From positions 1-15,495 of the forward strand of contig VGAU01000014.1 in NCBI GenBank assembly GCA_016870675.1: a stretch of DNA of 15,495 bases, read 5' to 3'. This document shows, in pieces, positions 5,821 through 13,117 of this stretch. Every line of letters starts with the position of its first letter. Positions within the stretch are counted from its first letter, which is position 1. Made by a program: the position numbers and the translations under genes. The stretch comes from Actinomycetota bacterium (lineage in GTDB: Bacteria > Actinomycetota > Humimicrobiia > Humimicrobiales > Humimicrobiaceae). The notes beneath the pieces were generated by a model. The model was not told the origin of the DNA. It saw only the letters and a list, made by a program, of their open reading frames with translations, and ran no database searches.

Positions 5821-6891
5821 TTATTGCTGGCCGGTTGCAGTATACTGCTTTTTTCTTAACGTAAACAATAAGATAAAAATGAGAGCCACATCTATGGCAA
5901 TCAGAATGAAAGTGTTTGTTGCAATGTCAGCCCAACCTCCACCTTTCTGACTTAACTCGACAATGGGTTGGGTGACATAATAGGTTGGAAATATTTTACC
6001 AATCCACTCCGGAATCTGTGGGAACAGGTAGATGATAGCAGGGGCGAAAAGTATAATTCCGGCAGATTTCCAGATAGCAAATATGGTAGTGAAGTCTTTT
6101 GCATAGACTCCGAGCAACATTCCAAGCTCAGCTGCCATTACAGCACCGAGTGCCAGTACTATTATCAGAAGTATAGGTTCGGTACCAAAAGCCTTATTTA
6201 GTACCAGAATCAAGATGCCCATAAAGAAACTTAGAATAAAGCCAAGTATTCCTTTAGCCAGAAAAATATCTTCAATTGATGTTGGAGTTACTATCAATGC
6301 CTGTATTGTCCTCTTCTCTTTTTCTGTGGCTACCGAGGTTGACGGTAACATGAGCCCACCCAGAAATACTGCCATAAGTACGATGAAGGGAAGCAGTCGG
6401 TCATTCCACGGAATGCTCGCCTTGTCACCCAGGGTAATTGTTTCTATTTCGATAGGAGATTTTTGACCGGTCAGCTCTCTTACCGTGTTAGCTATTGTCA
6501 CTCCTATTATGGTGCGGCTCTTTGCCATGCTCTCTCCCCAGATAAAAGCTTTGATTTCTGTCCTCTCTCCCCGCATAACGGAGTTGTCAAAACCGGAAGG
6601 TATAACGATACCGATATCAACAGCACCGATTTCAACTGCTCGTTTCATATCAGAAATGGTATTGTATTCAAGGTTATCTATCGAATTGAGGTCATCAAAC
6701 ATGGAAACTAATTGAGATCTACCCTCATCCAAAATACCCAGCCTGGGTTTCTCGGCAAGCCATGTACCAAATATAAGTGAGATGATAATTGAAATAATAA
6801 TTGGTCCTACAATAGAAAAAACTAGTATGTAATTCCTGGAGCCATAGAGAAACTCCTTACTCAATAGCACGCCCATACGTCTGATACTCAT
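5821..6891 (-). CDS. ABC-2 type exporter permease (second permease)
   Basis: A 356-residue inner-membrane subunit. A first membrane helix lies at about residues 20-44. A long external segment follows (about 45-165, including GILDEGRSQL and IPSGFDNSVMRGE). Five further helices lie near 166-186, 210-232, 238-262, 272-292 and 325-346. The cytoplasmic TEKEKRTIQALIVTPTSIED (189-208), after the second helix, is the conserved region that contacts the ATPase in NatB/YhaP-like ABC-2 permeases. It pairs with a similar permease encoded just upstream; the ATG of this gene overlaps the end of that one by four bases, indicating translational coupling. The two permeases likely form a heterodimer. The substrate is not visible; Na+, drug, lipid or peptide export are family possibilities. 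Confidence 0.88.
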   Translation of the reverse strand: MSIRRMGVLLSKEFLYGSRNYILVFSIVGPIIISIIISLIFGTWLAEKPRLGILDEGRSQLVSMFDDLNSIDNLEYNTISDMKRAVEIGAVDIGIVIPSGFDNSVMRGERTEIKAFIWGESMAKSRTIIGVTIANTVRELTGQKSPIEIETITLGDKASIPWNDRLLPFIVLMAVFLGGLMLPSTSVATEKEKRTIQALIVTPTSIEDIFLAKGILGFILSFFMGILILVLNKAFGTEPILLIIVLALGAVMAAELGMLLGVYAKDFTTIFAIWKSAGIILFAPAIIYLFPQIPEWIGKIFPTYYVTQPIVELSQKGGGWADIATNTFILIAIDVALIFILLFTLRKKQYTATGQQ

Positions 6892-7943
6892 TGAAATTTC
6901 CTCCTCAATATATAAATACCAGCCCAGAATATGGCTGCTGTAAAACCAAAAAGTATTAAAAGATTAACCCAAACATCTCCCCAACCAGATCCGAAGTTAG
7001 CGGCACGGTGCACTGTATCGACCAGGTAGTAGGAGGGAATAATCTTAACCCAACCGGTGATTGCACCTGGAAACATCACTGTGAACGATGGAATTATGAG
7101 GATAATGAGAATAGGAAAACTCCAGGCCAGCACTGACATAAAATCCCTTGCCCTGGCTGATATGAGAAAACTAACTCCTGTAGCAAGCGCCGCTCCCAAT
7201 AACAGAGACACCAGGATAATCAACGGTTGCCTATTCATGCCGCCTATGATGGCCATGATTAGCACTGCCTGAACAAATGCCAGACCTATGCCAGAGATGC
7301 TTTTAGCTATAAAAATATCGGTAACTGTTGTAGGAGTAACCAGCAGGGCTTGAGCAGTACGCCGTTCTATTTCTTCACTTATAAGATTTGAGAGACCGAG
7401 GATTTCCATCATGATGATAAAGATAGCCAGCAGTGGGCGCAGGCGGTCGCGTGGAGGTATCAGTGTACCGGTCATATCCTGCCCCAGTATCTCCTCTGAT
7501 ACGTCAAAGGCCAGAGGCTGCCCCGTCTGCATATAGGCAAGTTCTCTGACGACAACCTCCATAGCGTCTTTTATTTCCTGTGGGGCGTCCGGAGTAAAAT
7601 ATAAGTTTACCCTGGGTTTTTGGTTTGAACTGAGCTTTTCCGCTACATCTACCGGGATTGATATACCTACCACATAGCTACCATCGAGTACTGCTTCTTT
7701 TAGCATCTCCTCAGATTCTACAGGTGAGATTTCCAGACCCTCTTCGTCTATCTGAGTAAAAACAGGGAGTGAAACCGGAGAATACAGTCCAATTTTTAGA
7801 TTTTCATCAACTGAGCTCGGCATAACAAAATAGATAACAAGATAGAAAATGAGACCGACAAAAGTTAATATTATAATTGCTCTTTTCCTGAAGAAAAGGG
7901 ATAAGTCCTTAGAGACCAGAATACTTATTATGTGTATGTTCAT
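6888..7943 (-). CDS. ABC-2 type exporter permease (first permease)
   Basis: A 351-residue membrane protein with the same architecture as its downstream partner. It has a first helix at about 20-42, then an external domain at about 43-165 (KIGLYSPVSLPVFTQIDEEG, GSYVVGISIPVDVAEKLSS, VNLYFTPDAPQE). Five C-terminal helices follow, near 168-188, 210-234, 238-262, 270-292 and 325-346. The cytoplasmic segment EEIERRTAQALLVTPTTVTD (190-209) is the ABC-2 coupling region and closely parallels KEKRTIQALIVTPTSIED in the second permease. This suggests the two genes arose by duplication. The start overlaps the ATPase gene stop by four bases. The substrate is unknown. Codon use looks richer in G and C than in the flanking genes. 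Confidence 0.88.
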   Translation of the reverse strand: MNIHIISILVSKDLSLFFRKRAIIILTFVGLIFYLVIYFVMPSSVDENLKIGLYSPVSLPVFTQIDEEGLEISPVESEEMLKEAVLDGSYVVGISIPVDVAEKLSSNQKPRVNLYFTPDAPQEIKDAMEVVVRELAYMQTGQPLAFDVSEEILGQDMTGTLIPPRDRLRPLLAIFIIMMEILGLSNLISEEIERRTAQALLVTPTTVTDIFIAKSISGIGLAFVQAVLIMAIIGGMNRQPLIILVSLLLGAALATGVSFLISARARDFMSVLAWSFPILIILIIPSFTVMFPGAITGWVKIIPSYYLVDTVHRAANFGSGWGDVWVNLLILFGFTAAIFWAGIYILRRKFQ

Positions 7944-8806
7944 TCGACGAGGCCCCGTCCTGTAATCTTGATGAATATGTCTTCCAGAGTGGCTTCCTTG
8001 CTATGGATAGTGACTACATTCTCTTGAGAAAAAAGTTCCTTAACACTGCCCGGCGTCTCTGCTGTGTCCAGAGCAATCTCACGGTCTTCAAGTTTACCGC
8101 CTGGTGTAATTACCTTTGCTTTAAGGGCACGTTTGCCATATTGCTGCTTGAGATTAAGCGGTGTATCCAGAGCCACAATCCTGCCCTGGTTCATGAAAGA
8201 AACCCGGTCGGAAAGTTTATCGGCCTCCATCATATCATGGGTAGTAAGAAACACGGTGGCTCCTCTCTCCCGTTCCTGGATAATAATGTTATGGATAGCC
8301 TTGGACGAAGTTGGATCAAGTCCTGCGGTCGGCTCATCAAGAAATAGAATCTGAGGCTGGTTCACTATTGACCTTGCTACCATAAGACGTTGCTTCATTC
8401 CCTTAGAATAAGTCTCAACCCGGTCTTTCCCTCGTCCCTCCAGGCCGACACGATTTAATAATACATTAGCATCAAACGATTTGATGCCAAAGAGACATGC
8501 AAACAGGTTCAGATTTTCAATAGCCGTCATCTGCTCATACAGATTAGTGGTTTCAAAACAAACACCAATATCTACTTTCACTTTTTTCACATTTTCAGCA
8601 ACATCCATGCCGAGTAAAATAGCCCGGCCACTTTTGGGTTTCATCTGTCCCGTCAGTATATTAATTGTAGTTGTCTTGCCGGCGCCATTAGGACCAAGAA
8701 AGCCCAGGATTTCCCCCCTGGCTACTTTGAAGTTAATATGATCCACAGCAACCAGGTCGCCATAGCAGTAGGTCAAATCCTCGGCAACAATCGCATAGTC
8801 AGACAT
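7940..8806 (-). CDS. ABC transporter ATP-binding protein of an ABC-2 exporter
   Basis: A 288-residue nucleotide-binding subunit that powers the two permeases. Walker A GPNGAGKTT is at residues 38-46 and the signature YSKGMKQR at 133-140. Walker B ILFLDEP is at 153-159, the D-loop SGLD equivalent AGLDP at 161-165, and the switch His190 in LTTHD. The Q-loop position carries glutamate (GVCFE, Glu85), as in DrrA/CcmA-type exporters, rather than the classical glutamine. A C-terminal extension of about 70 residues (from NLKQQYGKRALKAKV to LEDIFIKITGRGLVE) with the terminal LEDIFI motif is typical of ABC-2 exporter ATPases. It is the first gene of a three-gene operon with ATGA overlaps. The ATG is preceded by GGGAAGGGAAATAAG. 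Confidence 0.93.
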   Translation of the reverse strand: MSDYAIVAEDLTYCYGDLVAVDHINFKVARGEILGFLGPNGAGKTTTINILTGQMKPKSGRAILLGMDVAENVKKVKVDIGVCFETTNLYEQMTAIENLNLFACLFGIKSFDANVLLNRVGLEGRGKDRVETYSKGMKQRLMVARSIVNQPQILFLDEPTAGLDPTSSKAIHNIIIQERERGATVFLTTHDMMEADKLSDRVSFMNQGRIVALDTPLNLKQQYGKRALKAKVITPGGKLEDREIALDTAETPGSVKELFSQENVVTIHSKEATLEDIFIKITGRGLVE

Positions 8807-8858
8807 CTTATTTCCCTTCCCTTTAAGGTAATGGCTCTACACTTTAATATTGTCAATT

Positions 8859-8877
8859 AATGTATAGCAAATACATT
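8859..8877. promoter_or_regulatory. inverted repeat, candidate operator of the ABC exporter operon
   Basis: AATGTAT and ATACATT form perfect 7-base arms around the 5-base spacer AGCAA, about 55 bases upstream of the ATPase start. On the minus strand it overlaps a possible -10 TACAAT (8875-8880), which sits 17 bases after a weak -35 TTACGC. This geometry suits a dimeric repressor of the TetR, MarR or GntR type. No such regulator gene is encoded nearby. Confidence 0.4.
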
Positions 8878-8880
8878 GTA

Positions 8881-9045
8881 CTATTTTTATGAAAACTGCG
8901 TAAGGAAAAATGTAATTTAATATGTCAATAAAAAGTTTGAATTATATACTTTTAGAAAGTTAAACTATTAAACTTCTTTATTTAGAGCGGAGATTATTTA
9001 ATTAAGGTGAAGATTTAAGGTGAAGAAAAATGTTAGTAGATTTTA
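8881..9045. other. AT-rich gap upstream of the toxin relic
   Basis: No gene is seen. It contains TTGACA on the minus strand near 8930 without a matching -10, and a short direct repeat, AAGGTGAAG at 9005-9013 and again at 9018-9026. The repeat precedes a 13-residue plus-strand frame (MLVDFKRKIIADV) that stops at 9069. Confidence 0.3.
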
Positions 9046-9228
9046 AAAGAAAAATTATCGCTGATGTATAGAAACCCCAGACACCCATCTTTAAGAGTTA
9101 AAAAGATTCAGGGGCAGGAAGATATCTTTGAATCCAGTATAACAATGGATATTCGAATGACCTGGCAATATATTAAAAAGGATGTGATTCTACTTAGAAA
9201 AATCGGTAGACACGATACTACTATATAA
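9046..9228 (+). pseudogene. RelE/ParE-type toxin, N-terminally truncated remnant
   Basis: The frame KEKLSLMYRNPRHPSLRVKK followed by IQGQEDIFESSITMDIRMTW, QYIKKDVILLRKIGRHDTTI ends at TAA 9226-9228. It matches the C-terminal two-thirds of RelE/ParE-superfamily toxins, which carry HPSLRVKK, a strand with DIRMTWQ and the LLRKIGRHD ending. Such proteins are usually about 85-90 residues. Here the frame is closed by TAG at 9037-9039, so the first helices are lost. The only ATG (9064) would give 54 residues. No antitoxin gene lies beside it. I interpret it as a decayed toxin-antitoxin locus. Confidence 0.65.
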
Positions 9229-9253
9229 TTGGCACTAGCCTTATGACAGGGGC

Positions 9254-9361
9254 TTAATATACTTTAAAGTCATCAAAATATACAATGTTATTACCATTAA
9301 CTATTGCCCCTAAAATAATAGTGTCAAAATCTGGGTATGATGAAAGATTAAAATATATCAT
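9254..9361 (-). pseudogene. 35-residue fragment resembling the end of a lectin-like domain
   Basis: A minus-strand ATG-initiated frame encodes MIYFNLSSYPDFDTIILGAI followed by VNGNNIVYFDDFKVY. The ending, a glycine-containing strand then YFDDFKVY, recalls the last strands of concanavalin A/laminin G-like carbohydrate-binding domains (usually -G-IDDFRIY). There is no clear ribosome binding site, and a stop lies just upstream of the ATG. It is downstream of, and on the same strand as, the lipoprotein gene. It could also be chance in AT-rich DNA. Confidence 0.3.
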
Positions 9362-9428
9362 TAATTATTTAACAAGGCACTAGTTTCTATTTAATAAAAT
9401 TATTATTTAGGTTTATATTGGTAATTTT

Positions 9429-9842
9429 TTATTCCACTGAAAATTCCACAGTTTCTATCAGTTCATTATTCAGGTAAACCATTGCGTTATATCTTCCTGA
9501 TTGGAAACCCTGATCATTAGTCAAATTAAAGCCCACACCCATATATCCTGAACCAGATTTATCAGTAGTGACATCAGTGGTGCTGATTTCTTCTCCAGTC
9601 TCTAAATAATTCAATTTAGCGGTTATTTTATCTTCCGGAGTCATGTTGTTGATTTTAACTGATATATAGATGGCCTGGGTTCCTGATGGAAAAGTATCTA
9701 TAGGTTCTATAGGCTTGGCACTACTATCCACATTTTTACAAACAGTAATTTCTTCGATTTCTACCGGGCCCAGTGTACATCCAATAAATGATGCGAAGAC
9801 AAATGCTGCAATGAGAGTGGAAATTACTATTTTGGTTTTCAT
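9429..9842 (-). CDS. predicted small secreted lipoprotein, Ig-like fold possible
   Basis: A 137-residue protein with a basic N-terminus (MKTK), a hydrophobic core and a lipobox-like SFIGC, placing the lipidated Cys at position 22. The -3 residue is Phe, which is less usual, so lipidation is likely but not certain. The mature part is beta-rich: QAIYISVKINNMT (56-68), KITAKLNYLETGE (72-84), then GFQSGRYNAMVYLNNELIET and VEFSVE at the end. The pattern G-Y-a-VYLN-ELI-TVEF-V is typical of a small Ig-like beta-sandwich on the cell surface. Its function is unknown. It is monocistronic, divergent from udg, with AAAAGGACTT before the ATG. Confidence 0.7.
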   Translation of the reverse strand: MKTKIVISTLIAAFVFASFIGCTLGPVEIEEITVCKNVDSSAKPIEPIDTFPSGTQAIYISVKINNMTPEDKITAKLNYLETGEEISTTDVTTDKSGSGYMGVGFNLTNDQGFQSGRYNAMVYLNNELIETVEFSVE

Positions 9843-9888
9843 ATTTAAGTCCTTTTTTATATAATTATTTTATTGCCTTTTTTAGCTA

Positions 9889-9917
9889 ATAATAGGAGAA
9901 ATTCCTTTTTTTGTAAA
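9889..9917 (-). promoter_or_regulatory. promoter of the lipoprotein gene
   Basis: On the minus strand -35 TTTACA (9912-9917) and -10 TATTAT (9889-9894) are spaced by exactly 17 bases. The start site would be near 9882, leaving a leader of about 40 bases. Confidence 0.5.
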
Positions 9918-9936
9918 TGAGAGAGCTATATAAATA

Positions 9937-9965
9937 TTGAAGTATACAATATTATGAGTTATAAA
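9937..9965 (+). promoter_or_regulatory. promoter of the udg-tsaE-tsaB run
   Basis: On the plus strand -35 TTGAAG (9937-9942) and -10 TATAAA (9960-9965) are spaced by 17 bases, predicting a start near 9972 and a leader of about 60 bases. It lies back to back with the lipoprotein promoter. Confidence 0.5.
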
Positions 9966-10031
9966 TATGGATAAACAAATATTATATGTATTATATGATT
10001 ATATGCAGCAGGGGGTTTTCAGGAATACGTT

Positions 10032-10694
10032 ATGGAAGATTATGAGAAAAGGGAAAAGCTAAAGGAGTTTTTCCTTAAGATCAAAAACTGCGAGGAATGC
10101 GAGCTTTCCAGGAGCAGAACTAGGTTCGTCTTTGGAAGTGGCAATGCCTGCACACTTGTCATGTTTGTGGGAGAAGCCCCGGGCAAGAATGAAGATTTGC
10201 AGGGGCTGCCTTTTGTCGGACAGGCAGGAAAATTACTTGATGAGCTGCTTGATTCAATTGGATTTAACAGGAGCGAAGTTTTTATCGCAAATATTTTAAA
10301 ATGCAGGCCTCCGGGCAACAGGGATCCAAGAATAGAAGAAATAAATACCTGCAAGGGTTATCTGCTGGAGCAGATAAAAATAATTGATCCTAAAATAATC
10401 TGTACCCTTGGTAAATTTTCCACACAACTTCTACTTAATACCGATAAGGGTATAAATACTCTCAGGGGCAAGGTATTTAAAGTTGACAGCCGTATTATTA
10501 TGCCTATAAATCATCCCGCAGCTGTTCTTTATACACCATCCAGGATGGAAATTTTAAAGCAGGATTTTAAGAAAATAAAAATGCTAATTGACTCTGATGG
10601 TGAAATACCTGCTTGCGAGGAAGATATTTCAAGCCTGGAATCTGAAAATACCGGTGACAAACAGAATAAAGATGAACAATTAGGGCTCTTTTGA
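10032..10694 (+). CDS. udg: family 4 uracil-DNA glycosylase (iron-sulfur)
   Basis: A 220-residue enzyme that removes uracil from DNA in base-excision repair. The four cysteines of the [4Fe-4S] site are visible: Cys20 and Cys23 (NCEEC), Cys91 (LKCRPPGNRDP) and Cys107 (NTCKGYL). Motif A GEAPGKNED (47-55) and GLPFVGQAGKLLD (58-70) form the uracil pocket and active-site loop. Motif B NHPAAVLYTP (160-169) carries the conserved His. After residue 180 a charged, low-complexity tail of about 40 residues ends in DEQLGLF, which looks like a sliding-clamp-binding box (Q-L-x-L-F type). This would link the enzyme to the replication clamp and is my inference. The tail stops one base before the tsaE ATG, so the genes are coupled. 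AGGA lies near 10019 ahead of the ATG. Confidence 0.92.
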   Translation: MEDYEKREKLKEFFLKIKNCEECELSRSRTRFVFGSGNACTLVMFVGEAPGKNEDLQGLPFVGQAGKLLDELLDSIGFNRSEVFIANILKCRPPGNRDPRIEEINTCKGYLLEQIKIIDPKIICTLGKFSTQLLLNTDKGINTLRGKVFKVDSRIIMPINHPAAVLYTPSRMEILKQDFKKIKMLIDSDGEIPACEEDISSLESENTGDKQNKDEQLGLF

Positions 10695-10695
10695 T

Positions 10696-11199
10696 ATGCA
10701 AATTGAGATTATTTCAAATTCTTCTATTTTTACCAAAAACCTCGGAAAAAAATTATCCAGAGTTATCTCAAAAGGGGATATTGTTCTTTTCTCAGGAGAG
10801 CTGGGCGGCGGGAAAACAACTTTTATCTCAGGTATAGCGGAAGGATTTGACCTAAAGGAAAATCTTTCAAGTCCAAGTTTTACCATATTGAATGAATACA
10901 GTATTGATAACCGGAGAAAGTTCATACACGCTGATTTATACAGGTTGGAAAATACCGGCGAGATAAATGGAATTGGCCTTGATGATTACCTGTATGACGA
11001 TATTTCAATTGTATGTATAGAATGGGGAGACAAAATAAAAGATTATATTGAAAAAGAATATTTAGAAATAAATTTGAGTTATCTGATAGATAAGAGCAAC
11101 ATTCCCACAAAAAGGAAGATAATTTTTAACAGCAGCAGCCAGTACTGGGATCTGAGACTGGCAAGGTTTAAGAAAATACTGGAGAAGAGCGGCGAATAG
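10696..11199 (+). CDS. tsaE: tRNA t6A biosynthesis ATPase TsaE
   Basis: A 167-residue P-loop ATPase that works with TsaB and TsaD to make N6-threonylcarbamoyladenosine at position 37 of ANN-decoding tRNAs. The Walker A sequence GELGGGKTT is at residues 34-42. The SPSFTILNEY block (59-68) and HADLYRLE (78-85) are family hallmarks, and VCIEWGDKI (106-114) is the Walker B-like segment. Length is typical (about 150-165). The gene begins one base after the udg stop codon and ends four bases before tsaB, consistent with a single transcript. The order tsaE-tsaB-tsaD is conserved in many bacteria. The C-terminal tail QYWDLRLARFKKILEK is a slight extension. Confidence 0.92.
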   Translation: MQIEIISNSSIFTKNLGKKLSRVISKGDIVLFSGELGGGKTTFISGIAEGFDLKENLSSPSFTILNEYSIDNRRKFIHADLYRLENTGEINGIGLDDYLYDDISIVCIEWGDKIKDYIEKEYLEINLSYLIDKSNIPTKRKIIFNSSSQYWDLRLARFKKILEKSGE

Positions 11200-11203
11200 T
11201 ATT

Positions 11204-12025
11204 ATGAATATCTTAAGTGTTGATAGCAGCACCGGGAGGTTAAGTGTTGCTGTAAATCAAAATGAAAAGTTGTTATCAGAGACAGCTGATAATAACAGCA
11301 TGAAGCATATGGTAAATATAATGGGCTTACTGGGCCAGGCTTTATCCAGAGCCAAACTTACCATAAAAGATATAGATGTTTTTGGTGTAAATGTTGGCCC
11401 TGGTGATTTTACAGGCACAAGGATAGGGGTTAGCGTTGTAAAAATTTTATCCTGGCTGGAAGGGAAGCCTGCTTTTGGCATAAATTCGCTGGATATTTTT
11501 GCACTTGGCATTAGCTATAGAAACAGTAATTTTATTGTCCGTTCCCTAAAAAAAAATATCCCGGTACTGGTGATGCCCTGTCTTGATGTAAGAAAAAGCG
11601 AAGTTTATTTTGCCTTTTATAATGTGACTTCTGAGGTCAATGATGGGGATAAATATCTGGTTAGGATTGGAACTGGAGGCAGGCATTACTTTATAAGTAA
11701 AGCAGGGGAAAATTTTTTAGTTCGCAATTACGACCTGAAAGATTTGTTAAATGGATTAACAGAAAACGGAGTTTTAAAAATACCGGATTGCGGAAGTGGA
11801 TATAGAAATCCTGAAATATTAATTGGAGGAAACTGCTGTATAAATTATGGAAAAATGTTATCTAATATAGCCAGGCAAAATAAAATTTTTAATCTGGATA
11901 AAAAAACTACTTACCCCCGGGCAAGGCATTTAAATATTTGTGCTTATTTTAATGCGGTAAGGAAAGTAAAGGCTAAAAATCTTGTTCCCGTCTATGTCAG
12001 GGAATTTGTGCCTTTTGGCGGTTAG
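11204..12025 (+). CDS. tsaB: tRNA t6A biosynthesis protein TsaB
   Basis: A 273-residue ASKHA-fold protein that dimerises with TsaD in the threonylcarbamoyl transfer complex. The N-terminal NILSVDSSTGRLSVAV (2-17) is the phosphate-1-like strand pair. GVNVGPGDFTGTRIGVSVVK (61-80) is the hallmark loop; Asp68 replaces the more usual Ser of GPGSFTG. The segment VLVMPCLDVRKSEVYFAFYN matches the middle beta hairpin (usually D-AR-GEVY-A). The protein is longer than the common 220-240 residues. Extra sequence of about 40 residues, beginning SEVNDGDKYLVRIGTGGRHY, separates the two lobes. The C-terminus ending PVYVREFVPFGG is normal for the family (P-Y-R). The start codon is ATG four bases after tsaE, with only a weak GAAGAGCGG upstream, so translation probably relies on coupling. 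Confidence 0.88.
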   Translation: MNILSVDSSTGRLSVAVNQNEKLLSETADNNSMKHMVNIMGLLGQALSRAKLTIKDIDVFGVNVGPGDFTGTRIGVSVVKILSWLEGKPAFGINSLDIFALGISYRNSNFIVRSLKKNIPVLVMPCLDVRKSEVYFAFYNVTSEVNDGDKYLVRIGTGGRHYFISKAGENFLVRNYDLKDLLNGLTENGVLKIPDCGSGYRNPEILIGGNCCINYGKMLSNIARQNKIFNLDKKTTYPRARHLNICAYFNAVRKVKAKNLVPVYVREFVPFGG

Positions 12026-12082
12026 TATATTGTCCTGAATAAGCATTTGGCCGGTAAGAAAATTAATATGGTATTTTGAAAA

Positions 12083-13117
12083 ATGGACGCTATAAGAGAG
12101 AAGAACAAAAAAGACATATATATACTGGGCATTGAGACTTCATGCGATGATACCTGCGCTTCAGTTGTCAAGAATGGCTTGGTAATACTTTCCAATGTAG
12201 TTTCTTCTCAAAATGAGATCCATAAAAAATATGGCGGCGTTGTACCTGAAATAGCATCAAGGAAGCATATAGAAGTAATAGATATTGTTATAAATGAAGC
12301 ACTGGAGAGATCCGGTATTAATCTTGATAAGATTGATGCAGTCAGTGTTACTAACAGGCCTGGTCTTATAGGCTCCCTGCTGGTAGGGGTTGGAGCGGCT
12401 AAAGCCATAAGTTATTCAAAAAATATACCGCTTGTGGCTGTAAACCATCTTAAAGCCCATATCTATTCTAATATTCTGAAAAATCCTGATATAAAGGGCG
12501 GGTTTATAGGGCTTGTTGTTTCTGGAGGTCATTCAAGCTTGTATTTTGTGGATAGTGACTGGAATATAAAAGGAATAGGGCATACTGTGGATGATGCAGC
12601 AGGAGAGGCATATGATAAAATTGCAAGGTACTTGGGTCTTGGTTACCCTGGAGGTCCTATTATTGACAGGCTATCTAAAAGGGGAGATCCTTATTATATA
12701 AATTTCCCAAAACCTATGATGGATAGCGGAGACTTTAATTTTAGTTTTAGCGGGCTTAAAACATCCTTAATATATAGAACAAAAAAAGACAAAAAGCTTA
12801 CAGCTAGAAAAAATATTCCCAGTCTTGCTGCAAGTTTCCAGAAATCAATAGTTGATGTTTTAACTGAAAAAACCATTAAAGCCGCTAGTAAATTTGGTGT
12901 AAAAAATATCCTTATTAGCGGAGGCGTTGCTGCAAATAGCAAACTCAGGGAAGAGTTTTTGAAAAAAGGAAAAGAAAATAATATTAAAATCTTTATTCCC
13001 CCTCTTTACTTATGCATGGATAATGCAGCAATGGTTGCTTGTCTGGGATATTATAGATATTTAGAGAGCAGATTCGATGACCTGGAAGTTGATGTTTATT
13101 CAAGAAGCGATATCTAA
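12083..13117 (+). CDS. tsaD: tRNA t6A threonylcarbamoyltransferase TsaD
   Basis: A 344-residue catalytic subunit that transfers threonylcarbamoyl from TC-AMP to A37 of tRNA. GIETSCDDT (16-24) is the family opening. The metal ligands are His122 and His126 in VNHLKAHIYS, and Asp313 in CMDNAAM. LVVSGGHS (144-151) and LISGGVAANSKLR (277-289) are the nucleotide-binding loops. YPGGPIIDRLSKRGDP and FSFSGLKTSLI (221-231) are also diagnostic. The N-terminus has about ten charged residues before the usual ILGIETS; no later ATG exists, so the start is kept despite a poor ribosome binding site. It follows tsaB by 57 bases. The rimI gene often placed between them is absent. It is an essential gene in nearly all bacteria. 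Confidence 0.95.
   Translation: MDAIREKNKKDIYILGIETSCDDTCASVVKNGLVILSNVVSSQNEIHKKYGGVVPEIASRKHIEVIDIVINEALERSGINLDKIDAVSVTNRPGLIGSLLVGVGAAKAISYSKNIPLVAVNHLKAHIYSNILKNPDIKGGFIGLVVSGGHSSLYFVDSDWNIKGIGHTVDDAAGEAYDKIARYLGLGYPGGPIIDRLSKRGDPYYINFPKPMMDSGDFNFSFSGLKTSLIYRTKKDKKLTARKNIPSLAASFQKSIVDVLTEKTIKAASKFGVKNILISGGVAANSKLREEFLKKGKENNIKIFIPPLYLCMDNAAMVACLGYYRYLESRFDDLEVDVYSRSDI

Noticed and set aside
5968..6715. Several plus-strand open frames within the exporter permease genes
   Set aside because: They lie opposite well-supported membrane-protein genes with ABC-2 motifs and 4-base overlaps; none resembles a protein family.
8003..8741. Plus-strand open frames opposite the ABC ATPase
   Set aside because: The minus strand encodes Walker A, signature and Walker B motifs in one frame; the plus frames are shadows.
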